64,000 nucleotides of DNA, from positions 2,810,081 to 2,874,080 of the forward strand of contig CM055113.1 of assembly GCA_029204225.1 (NCBI GenBank). Reading direction: 5' to 3'. The notes under the pieces were generated by a model. That model had not been told where the DNA came from. It saw only the letters and a program-made list of their open reading frames with translations, and ran no database searches. The position numbers and the translations under genes were made by a program. Of this stretch, positions 28,601-40,600 are shown piece after piece. Origin of the DNA: Diphasiastrum complanatum (taxonomy: Eukaryota; Streptophyta; Lycopodiopsida; Lycopodiales; Lycopodiaceae). The stretch's first letter is position 1; every line of letters starts with the position of its first letter.

Positions 28601-31600
28601 TATTATCACAACTAAGAAAGGACAGCAATCAGCAAATGAAAAAAGTGAAAATGAAGGCTGTAAAAATGCACTAGACAGCCAGGAGGCAAGTGACAAATTG
28701 GAGTATCAAACGGAGTCGGAATTTCGTGAAATTTGGTTGAGGATGGGCGATGGACAACCTGCAAACAAGGTGTGAAAAATGGCTGCAAACGGAGACAAAA
28801 ACGGACGAAAGTGACAAGTATGAAGCGGCTGGACAGCCTGCAAACAAAAGTGAAAAGAGGGCTGAAAATGGAAAGAGGAACAGACGAAAGAGATGAGGGA
28901 ATTGGGCGCTGGAGAGCCTGCAAACAAGCTGGAAATGGGTGATAGAGGGTTGGAACTTGGGCGCCGGAAATAATCTGCCCAAATTTTTTTTTTTTTTTTC
29001 CAGCCGCCAAATTTAGCGGAAGTAACTACCTGCTAAAGCTCCGCCAAGGAAAATGCTTCAATGGGAGCTGGTCCTCCAAACTGTGCTGAATGTTGCTAAA
29101 GCAAAGAGACGAAAGCCCTCAGCAAAGAGAGAAAAAAAATCAGCAAGGAAAATGGGCACCCAATCAAATCAGATCTGAAATCCAGCAACTAGGAAAGTGC
29201 TCTGATACCAAGTTACGAATAAAGCCACAGCTGATCTAAAGCTAAGCTATGAAAGCATCACATAAGCAAGACTTAAGCTATGAAAGCAGCACATAAGCAA
29301 GACTTAACCGTAGAAAGCAAGAAAGAGAGAGATTAAGGAGACTAAAGAGAGAGATCAATATCATCAGCTGTCAAATGCATACAATGAGGGCCTACTTATA
29401 CCCACAAAGTGTTAAAATTGGCAAAAGCTAACTTGATCAAATCTTGTAAATACCATTATGAGTAGTACATATCATCATTAGACATGTGTGGAGCCTGTTC
29501 CCACGTGTGAAATAAATGCATTTATCATTTAGATGAGTCACATACCATTTCATTTGAGATCTAGTGGCTAAAATGGCCAAAATCTAGTTTTCTAGCTATA
29601 TGCCACTTGACATCATTTTATTGGTAGGAAAAGCTATTTCAAATGGATAGGAGTGATCTCACACGTGCCAAGGACTGCTCACATGTGTGAAAACATCAGT
29701 AGTAGGTGAGATCCAACTTGTAGTAGATATTTGTGCAAGTCCCTATAAATTAGGAAAATTGCCTAGAATCAAGGGAGGTGGCTATAAGTTAGGAAACTTG
29801 GTCCACGTGCCATATTGATGATTATTGGTGGATCCTTTGATGAGTAGGCACTCTCACACGTGCCAAATCAGCTGAGTAAGCATCAGCTCTTGTGTATATA
29901 TGGTGGCTCATTTGGCCATAATTGACAAGGAAGCTAAATCTTGGTTTTGGAGCAATTCTAGTGTTTTCTCTCTATTTGTCTTGTGTTTTTTTTGCATTGA
30001 TTGGGTTCTAAGCTTAGTATACTTTATTCTCAAGGCAAGTTAGATAGGAGAACCATCACCACAATGTTACTCAGCAACTCGATGAAATGTCCTAGTGAGC
30101 ATATGACTTGTGTTTGGTTGATCGGTCAACTCTCTCCAACTAAGGAGGTCAGTCCAGCCAGTCCCTTCTGAAGGACCTAGTACCCATGTCCCATCACATG
30201 TGTGTCTCAACATTAGCATTAAACTAAGTACAGTACTTTGGTCACCACAGGCCGATGCCTTAGACATTTCTTACTCACAAATTTACAGTTAATCTAACTG
30301 TCATAGTTACAATAAACGGGACAAGGAGTAAAATACATAACACTAATCATGCATTTACCATGCTTTGAAGTTTGAAGTCAATCTACCACCTATTTTTCAT
30401 ACATGTGCAGTCTAAACGCCCATGTGTAATAACTTAAGTTTGAGGCCCCCCCTTACAAATTGTTGGGCCTCAGGTTTTTTTTTTTTCTTATTATCTTTCT
30501 AGAAAGGCACCTTGGGTGGGTTTCAAAGCCTTGTGTAGGTTATGCAACTCCAAAAAGTTGGAGAAGAGACAAAGGATGTGGATGTGCTAAGCTTATTGTT
30601 GAATGGGTTGCCCCAATCTTTTCATCATGTTTGTGTCTCGTGAAAGAATCCTAATTATGAAAAATTCAGTTGAATTCTTGTGCAAGAAGAGGAAGTTGTT
30701 AGGAATTTCAATAAGCTTAACAAAGATCAAACTGTTGAAGATGCTCTTGTTACTAAGCTTTCATCAAGAGGTTGAGGACAAGATAGATCTTCAACACATG
30801 GAGCAGCCAACTCCATTTCCAAATAGGGGCCATGCTCCTTCTATGGAAAGAAGAATCACTAAGAATTGGAGGATTGGAAAACGTAGAGAGTCCAAGGTGA
30901 GTGCGTTTCAAATTTAAACTCCAAATCTAACTCAAAGAAAGGACCTTGTTCTTATTGTGGCAAATCGGGCTATTTCGAAACAGAATGCTGACCCAAGAAG
31001 AATAAAGGGAAGAGGTAGCATTTCTAGACCTTCTCATGATTTTTATGATCAATCTCTAACTTTGCTGATGACAATGAAGATGACGAAAAGTACCATCTCT
31101 TTATGGCACAAGAATCAAAGTCGTCCATGGGTGATGATCGGTTACTTGGATTTGGGTGCAACCTCACACGTGACTTCAAGGAAGCAACTTTCAGGAAGGG
31201 GAACAACAAGGACAGATGATTCTCGAAGATGATTCAAGGGGAACAACAAGGGCAGGTGATTCTCGAAGATATTCGATTTAAGAGATAAAAATCACAGGTG
31301 AAATTCCTATCAGCGTTCAAGAAGGTAAAATAGAAATGATTCAAAGTGCCTCATCTATTCCTAACCTTGCTAGAAATCTCCTTTTGAGTTGGTTGCATAG
31401 TTATAATGATAAATCTCTCATAAAAAGCATGACGAACAAAAAACATGTGATTGCAAGTGGATCAAGGCGCAGCGACAATCTTAACAAATCAGATGCACGT
31501 GTACCCAATGATTTTATCAAGAAACTTGATAAATCACCAAAAGTCACCAGAAAAATTATTGTTAGTAGAGAGGTCATTTTCAATGAAAAAATCTTGCTGA

Positions 31601-34600
31601 CTTTATGCCAAAACCAGTGCACAACAAGCTAATTTGTAATGACATTCATATTTCTTCACTAGAAGAAGAAGACATTGATCATGTAGATGGTGGAGCTGCT
31701 GCCTAATGAAGAAGATGAACAGGTTACATCACCACCTAATGTTATGAACCCAATTACATACATTGATATCGAAGGAAAACAATGGCTAGAACCCTACAAG
31801 CAATAGCTAAGCATAGACAAGAGATCTCCCATGAAGAGCCCAAGCAATACCTCTTAGAAGAGAAACATACAATTGTCTACCTAATGACTAAATGATAGCC
31901 CTATATATTCTGGCCCTCAGTGGACCTTCTAGAGATTAGGGCAAATTGGTACCTGGGTCCCATAAAGAGATTCCTTAATGGTGACTGGCCCAATACCTAA
32001 AGGTATACTAATCAGGGCAATTAGCAATTAGGGTTAGGGAAGGACTAGGACTTAATCAAATCATAACATCTAAGGAGCCAAGAAGCTTCCAAAATGGTAT
32101 TTGAAGACCATTGAGGATGGACACATTTTGGAGCATGGTAAGCAAGGAGATCAAAGAGGTTAGAGAGGGAAATTTCATCATTAAACAAATTTGAACTTTG
32201 CTAAGTGATAGTGAACCTAACTCATGTAGGAAATCAAAGTGCCAAGATCCTTCTAACATTCAATCTCCATATACAAGAAGAAGAAGAAGAAGAAGAAGAA
32301 GAAGAGGGAGAGGGTTAGGCGCCCACAAGGAGAGAGAAAGTAGTAGCAATGCTTGAAAGGGAATGAATTACAAATGAACAATGAGTACATATAAATAGGC
32401 CTTCCAAGGGCCTAGACTCTTCCAAACCCTAAATTCTAGAACCTATTAATCATAGGGCACCCCCAAAAGTCAAGATAGGGCCCCTTAACATAATTAGACT
32501 TTACTTGGACCCACGAGTTATTACTTGACCAAAATTGGGTCCAACTTAGCTAAAACTAACTTAACATGGTCTAAATAATAAACCTAACCCATGGTTACAC
32601 AAGTCTTGAGCTTTTGGGTCAAAGTAACGTATGGAAAACTAACATTATCATTTATTATTTCTAACACCCTCCTTAAATGATAATGTAAAAAACATAACAT
32701 GACATGAAGTAGAATGAAAAAATTGCAACAAAATGCAAAATGTTGCTTGCTGCCCAAAACTTCATGTAGCCAAAAAAAAACTCCAACTCGAAGTAGTCGA
32801 AGTAGCCGAAATCTCAGCCCCAATCATGCCCGATGTAGAAGAGATGTAGAATACGAAGTGCGATAGCACCAAGTCGAAGAATGAAGACAAGCATACTCCA
32901 TCCAAAGTAGGTAACCAAAAAAGCAGCCACAAGCCGAAATATGGATTTGCAATCCATCAATAGTTCCCACATGATTCCATAAGTCTTCTTACCACAAGAA
33001 ATCGAAAACGTTCAAAGCAAGATTGGTGGCTAAAGGGTACGTGCAAAAAGAAGCTATCAACTATAACAATATTTTTGCTCTATTAGCCAAAACGCATACT
33101 ACTAGAACAATTCTTGCTATTGCCAGTCAATTAAAATGGTCTATTTACCAAATGGATGTAAAATCAACTTCTCTTGATGATCTTCGAGAAGTTGATGGTT
33201 GAGTAGCCTTAAGGTTTCGTAGGGTTCATGAAAATAAACTTGTTACTAAGGGGAAAAACACTCATGTATATTAACTTAAATTTGAGGCTCCTTTACAAGT
33301 TGTTTGACCCAAGGTTCATTTTGTTTTCTCTCTCTAGAATGTAACTAGTATTATTCATTCAATCAAGTTCATCTAGACTGTTCTCCTTTGCTTTCCCATT
33401 ATCTTTGTGATTGTTATTTCTCTTTGCAACTAGATCAAGCTCAATGCTTTTTGTTTCTAACATTTTGGTACCTACTTATAGTGAGACGTTATGGTCTCCT
33501 AACAAACTGTACTTGACTGCTAAACACTTGTACAACCTGAAAATATGTGATAATAGTCTAGGATGGTCAATTACCTGATTTTACTAGTTTAAAAACAATT
33601 TGTATTGGCCACCAGATTTCTTGTAGGGTTGGTGTTGTGCGACTTCCTCACTATCGGCCTACAATTCAAATGTATGGACTAGACAAGTCTCCTAACTTCA
33701 CAACATGATGCTATCTTGGTTGTGGTTGACAAACTCACAAAGATGGCTCAATTTATACCAACTAGTGAAAAGATAGATGCATCTAGTGTCGCTAATCTGT
33801 TTATCGAGCAGATTTTCAAACTTCATGAGTAAGAAGCAGATGCAGTGGGAGAAATATTTGCCACTGATGGAATTTGCTTACAATGATAAGAAGAATGTCA
33901 GCACAAAGATGAGTCCTTTCGAGCTGAACTATGGTTTTAACCCTGCTGGTCCTGTTACGATAGGAATTCCTCAAAAAGTGCCTAGTGCGGCTGAATTTCT
34001 AACTCAAATGAGTGAAATGTTGGAGTTAGCAAAAGGAAATGTACGGCAGGTGATGGATCGAGCAAGTCTTTTGTCGATCAGAATCGCACACCAAGAGAGT
34101 TCGAGGAAGGGGACATGGTGAGGACTCTAAAACCCTAAGGACGAGAAAATGTTAGAAGCTATCCCTATGTTACTGTGGACCCTGAAAATTTGTCAAAAAG
34201 ATCAGTGATGTTGCTTATAAATTAGCTTTACCTGAAACTTGTAAAGTGCATCCTGTCTTTCATGTTTCTAGGTTAAAAAGGGTTTTGCATGATGGTGATA
34301 ACTTGTTGGTTGATGGTTTATGTGATTATCAAGAGCAACAAGAGGTGATTCATGGGCCCACAAAGATATTGGATAGGCGAGAGAGGCGTCTGCGTAACCG
34401 CTTGATCCTAGAATATTTGGTTGCTTGGCATGGTAGGCCTCTTTGCGTGCATAAAACTTTGAGTTTGTCATTGTGGACAATGTCTTTTGAGAGCGAAGGA
34501 ATGTTGGGTATTTTACTCCTTGTCCCGTTTGTTGTAACTATGATAGTTAGAGTAATTGTAAATTTGTGAGGCACTGGCCTATGGTGACCAAAGTACAGTA

Positions 34601-37600
34601 CTTAGTTTAATGCTAATGTTGAGACACACATGTGATGGGACATGGGTATTGGGTCCTTGAGAAGGGACGAGCTGGACTGACCTCCTCAATAGGAGAGAGT
34701 TGACCACTCAACTGAACACAGGTCATATGCTCACTGGGACATTTCGCCCAGTTGATGAGTGACATGTGCGGTGATGGTCCTCCTATCGAACTTGCCTTGA
34801 GACAAGATGCTGCCAAGTGGCAAGGGTCGGCTTTCCATGGTTGCCATCTGTCAACGCAAGGAAGGGTCAGGGCTTGGGGGTGCTTGAGGAGGGTGGATAT
34901 GTGAGCCTAGTGTCAGGCACTCCAGTTACAAGCTAAGATTCACTAGCTATGCTAGAAAGCAGGACTTAAGCTAGAAGTAGGAAGAGAATGCTTAGGAGGC
35001 TAAAGAGGAGCAATCATCATAAACTGAATAAAGGAATACAATGATGCCCTACTTATACCCTCTCCCTGAATCAAATAAAGGATTCAAAAAAGGGAGGGAA
35101 AAGGATTTGGAGGGAAAATAGTGCGTCCTCCCAATCGAAGGACCCCCACTCCAAATCAATGTGACCAAGTCCTAAAAATATAACCAATTAGGGCCCAAGG
35201 CCAGTATATGAATAAAAAGGGCCCTTAGGCCTGCTTATGCATAATAACAATAAAAGAATGGACGCGGCAAATGTAATGAGCCAAGTCCATAACTCTCCCC
35301 TGCAGAAAAACAAAGCCCTCCACCGGCTAGCAAGCATAATGACTATCTAAAATAATAATGTAAGCATGCTAAATACTGAAAAATCACGAACTAATGGAAA
35401 TACTGATGGAGAGGACATAAGTCGTCACAATAGATACCCCAAAAGTATCATAACTGTGTAAAGCAAGTATTAAGCAAATACTACAATAAAGAATAGTCAT
35501 AGCTAGCCGAATCATGAAGTAGAGGGAACATCTACAATGATATCTGTACTAGAGGAAAGAACTAAAGCCATGAGGGCTCGAGCCTGGCAGCAACCAGGAA
35601 TGCTAAGGTATTCGTAATGCCAAAGCTAGTAGAGGATCAGCCCAAAAGATAGGGACATCATACCAAGGTATCCAAAAAGCCCAAGAAGGTAGAACTGCAT
35701 CAGCAACGGGAAGCCAATAAGGAAACTGGAAAAGAGATGGACACTCATTGCGAATAGCCGCATCATACACGTAACCATCAACCATATGTGCAAGGTGCCC
35801 CAAGAAAAGATAGCAGCATCGGAAGACCAGCACCAAAGAGTAGGAACATAAGCAGGATGACAGGCACGCTATAACAGCATGGAAAAGCAAGCGATATGCC
35901 AGGAAACATGGAGCATAAAGAGATCATCCTGACAAAGGATAGCTAAAATGGAGAAATATGCACCAACATGGTCAAAAGCCCAAGGTATCCATAAGGCCCA
36001 TGAATGAGAAGTAGCAATCGCACACGGTACCCTCAAGGCCCATATCACGAGAAGAGCAGCATGCCAAAAGCTCCAGAAGGTTCAAGAAATCAATGCATCA
36101 TACCTTGGATAAGTAATAGTGACCATCTGGCAAATATCCTCGGATGGAAAATGTGTAACGGTAAGGGAGAAAGGCTCATGAATCATGTCAGGAACCGTAG
36201 ATATATCATGAGGCAGATCACAAACCTCAAGCAGAGATCAATGGAATAAAGCGAAAGAAGATACAACTTGATCACCAATAGCGAGGGAACCAGCAAACGT
36301 GAACCTGTGAAGAACCCCATAGAAATCATCAGGAACATCGGCCATAACGGACTCAAGAGATGGAGATATAGAGACCAATGGAGAAGATACTACAACCACC
36401 GAACCAGGAGGGCTATCTGAGGTAGGCGCAAAAGCAATAGTAGAAATACCACCAAGGTATACGGCCTCAATATCAATGAAACCAGGAATGACCACCGAAT
36501 ACGATATCTGTGAATCAAGGCATATAGGCGCAAGGCACGTAGCAACAACCTGTAACTCCGGAGCAGCATCAACCTGAGTAAGAGAACCCACGATCGGTGA
36601 AAGTGAAGCAGCAACTAATGTACTCTGAATGGAAAGAAGAGCTGCATCATGAGCCTTTGGCAGGCTACGCATATGCTTCCCAGTAACCAATTGATAGTCA
36701 CTCTGGGAATCAATACCAGAAAGTAAATGATGCCGACCAACATGTGTAAAAGACAGTGTCTGTTGAGAAAGATCCACAGCAACAGTACCAAGTGACGAAA
36801 ACCAATCTGCACCAAAAATAATGTCATAGCGCTCCAGAGTAATAATATAGAAATCTGCCTGTCCAGAGAAGTCACCAATGCTATAGTCCAAGCCCTGAAA
36901 CATCTGAGAACTGGAGAAAGAATGGGAACGAGCAACCTCGACACTGAGAGACTGTGTAGCAGAAATAGGTGTAGCACGAATCCTGGTGGAAATGTAACTG
37001 CTAGTAAATGAATGTGTACTGCCAGTATCCACCAAAGCAATATGCTCTTGCCCCAAAATGCGAACACGTAACCGAATAGAACGAGGATCAGGATGCCCAA
37101 CAGCCCAAGTAGCATAAGCAAGCTGTGCATGGCAAGCGGCGGAAGCAGGATCATCAGGAACGCGGGTCAACCGGCTCATCAACAAAATGTGGGTTAGGAG
37201 TATCAAGAATCTGGATATAAACATCAGAATCATCAGGAGTAAGAGCCTCATGGTAAAAGACAGCAGTAGGAGGACCAGGAGGAACGGTAGTAGAAGAAGC
37301 CAAAGTAGGAGAAGTAGTGGAATGAGAGCAAGAAAAACGAGAAGAAGTGGATAACTCAGGATACTTATGCTGCAAGGTAGTAGCCAAGGAGATAGCATCT
37401 AAGAGAGTAAGAGGCCGAAAAGATGAGACATCATATCATAAGGTGTCTCTAAGACCGGCAATAAAATTTGAAATAAGCTCTGTAGGATGAAGATCAGTAA
37501 AAAGGTAGGAAAGCTCAATAAATTGATCAATATAAGCAGTCAAATCACTAGTATGGCGAAGGCTACGAAACAGATCACGTTGGCGAACCAACCACTGTGG

Positions 37601-40600
37601 GTCAATCATAGCCATACGAAGATCATGACGAAAAGTAGGCCATATATGTAACCCCTCACGAGTAGGCTCAGAGCGATAAACACGCCACCAAGTCTGAGCT
37701 CTACCATCTAAATGTAATGCGACCAAGGCCAACTGCACTTTCTGGGTTTCAGTCTTGGGATATATAAGAAAATAGGTCTCTAATTTAGAGAACCAATTTT
37801 CCAAGATATTCCTGTGAAACGAACCAGAATAAGTAGTAAGCTCGATGCGATCATGAAAATCACAAGCAAAATGGGGCTCAAGATTACCTGAAAAAGTAGG
37901 AGAAGGAAATCCTGGTGGTGCGGAGGGAAATCCAGATGGTGGTACAGAAGACCCGAAAGGAGACCCATAAGGACTAGCACATGGAGATATCTGTATTGTC
38001 CTATAGTAGGCCCAAGTTTACAATTTTTTTATTATTATACTAAAAGGAATATAAATTGCATAGAGGAAGGACAAGCACAAGATACCATATAGCTAAATTT
38101 TTCCTTAAAAAATTTTGGGGCTTTGGCTTCGTCGTAGTGTCGTCTATTACGGCAAAAAGTAGTCCGCACATGCATCTCTCTCGATCAGACTCAGTATGGT
38201 AAACACGCCACCAAGTAGCAACTCGTCCATCTAATTGTAAGGCGGCTGATTGGATCTTCTAGATGCCAGTCTTGGGGTACATCAAGTAATAAGTCTCCAA
38301 CTTAGAAAATCAATTCTCTAGTAGATTCCCATCAGAGGAACCAGAATAGGTCATAAGTTGGATCTTATCATGAAAGTCACGAGCGTAGTGTGGCTCAAGA
38401 CTAGCATGTCCAGGAAACAGATAACACCACGCTAGTGGAGGGCTACCAAAAGGACTCCCAATAGGAGAAGGCGATGAAGTGGCGCCAAAGCTAGGTAAAG
38501 ATGTCATGGGGGCCTTGCCAGGACCATGATGAGGCTTGATGGCATCAATCTGGGACTCAAGGGAAAAAAGCCTATCATGGCGACATCTACATGGGGAGAA
38601 TCCCAGAAATAACACTATCAACGGCTTGTTGAATGTGTTCAGCTAAGGCATCCTGAGGTGTCTCACTAGTTGATGGAGATGAAGCAGCCATCAAAAAAGT
38701 AGTGATAAGGTGAAAAGAAACAGACAAAAAACCTGAGGGAGAGGACTTTTGTCATCACCCCAACTTAGTCTAATTCAAGCACCAAAAACACGACTAGCAT
38801 GGACAGCCCAAAGAAGGTAACAATGCTATAAAAATGGAGCAGCTAAGCAGATATAAAAGTTGGATAAATAATAGCAAAAAGATAGAATTGTCGTATGTTG
38901 CAGGTTTTGTTAACTAGGTATAGCAAGGGTAGATGATCAGTGTAGAATGCAAAATACGTTGCCATAAGATAATGGCAAAACTGCAAATTTCTCAAATGGA
39001 TGAAGAGCAAATTCCTTTGCTCTATTTATAGAAGTCAGCTAGCTTGTTTAAAGCAAGAGGTAGACTATATGGCTAGATGTTGAGCATTTGCCAAGGCAAA
39101 CTAGTGATGCCCCCTAAAAGATCATCTTCCAATCCTAGATGTGAAAACATTGGCATGGAGAGCTTTGGTGCTCCAACCTATTAGATACTGTACCTATGGC
39201 CTTTTCTTCTCTTGCTTTGGAAAATGGTCACCAATATTATAAAGGCAATGGCTGGAAAACATGTCTAGAAAGAGGTGCCAAATATAGGTATAGATGGCCG
39301 TTGACAACAGTAGGTATAATGGCAAAAAGTGGACAGCATATGGTTGAAATGATGGATGTCAAATGGGTGCTAATATTGTTGGAGATGGGATCCAAAAAGT
39401 GGTGGAATAACAGCAAACAATGGATAGCAAAGCAGCTGGAAAATACAACCAGGGATGGGCGATGGACAGCAAATGCAAATAGCTGAAAAAGCTGGTAAAA
39501 TGGGCAAAATCAACAAGGTAAAGAAGCTGGAATTGGGTAATGGACAGCTCAAAAGGTGGAGACAAAAATTAGGCAAGAAAGGCATGATGTACAACAACAA
39601 AATGGAAAGTATATGGGCTGGAAATGGGCGATGTTGTGTGTATGGGTGTTGAACTACAAAAGGATATAGTGCAAAACGGAAGAAAAGATGAAAGAGAGAT
39701 GGGCGCTGGGTGGCTAGCTGGATGGGCAATGGACTGCTATGCAAAATCGTGCAAAATGGGCAGCAAGATGGGCGCTAGACAATTGGCTGGGTGGGCACTG
39801 ATCTTCCTCCAATCAACGATGTCAAACAAGCAAAATGTAGATCTGTATGCAGTGCCCTCCTAGAAAAAAATGTTGATGAAAAGGTGCAAAAACCTCCTCC
39901 AAATAAGGTGCTAGAAAATGCAATAGGTACCGCTAAAAAAATTTGCCAAATTAGATGCCAGAAAAGATAGCGGCCGCTAAAATAGCCGCCAAAAATACCC
40001 TGAAAAAAAAAAAGGAAAAATTGCCACCAAGGAAAGTGCTTTGATACCAAGTTACGAACAAATTCATAGCAAATCAATAGCTAATCTAAGAAACTAGCAC
40101 ATAAGCAGGAACTAACCCGAGGCATCAAAGAAAATGCCTAAGGAGACTAAACAGAGAGATCAATATCATCAGCTAAGAAATGAATGAAAATAGGTCCTAC
40201 TTATATGCACAAGGAGGCCCTAAAATGGAGCCTTCCAGAGGATAAGATAATGTTAGCAAACCTAATCAAAATGGATAAGGAGGGATAATAGTACCCCTCC
40301 TACAAGAGGGCCCCCACTCCAAAATCATATTGCCAAGTGCCTAATAAATGAATAAATGGGGCCAAAGGGTTCATGAATAAAACAGGCCTAGGGGCTTGCT
40401 TATGTATAACAATAAAGTAATACAAAAGGATGCGGCAAATGTAATGAGGCGATTCCCTAATTGATAATAGGTACAAAATGAAGAACTGAGCTTCCATGAT
40501 TATGTCCAACCCTATCAATTGTTTTTGGAAAGTGAATGATTGCTAGTAACAATATCCAAATGAGCTACAAGTCTTGCTATAATCATGAACATCCAAATAA

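Larger units (their letters stand above)
26284..30345 (-). mobile_element. Gypsy LTR (family X, copy 1, inverted) split by a nested insertion
   Basis: 26284-26436 and 30026-30345 together match, in inverted orientation, the continuous stretch 34490-34920. The break is at CTCAAG, with CAAGG next to both sides of the inserted DNA (26437-30029). A 3.6 kb nest therefore landed in an older LTR. The inserted block holds the element described at 26437-29407 plus 29408-30029. Confidence 0.6.

Noticed and set aside
28612-29010. Phe/Leu/Pro-rich minus-strand ORFs
   Set aside because: They fall in the repetitive leader of an LTR element and share no domain with anything known to me.
36238-37398. Leu-rich overlapping ORFs that could pass for membrane proteins
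   Set aside because: Shadow frames of the Gypsy protease ORF (DTGS motif) in the same stretch.
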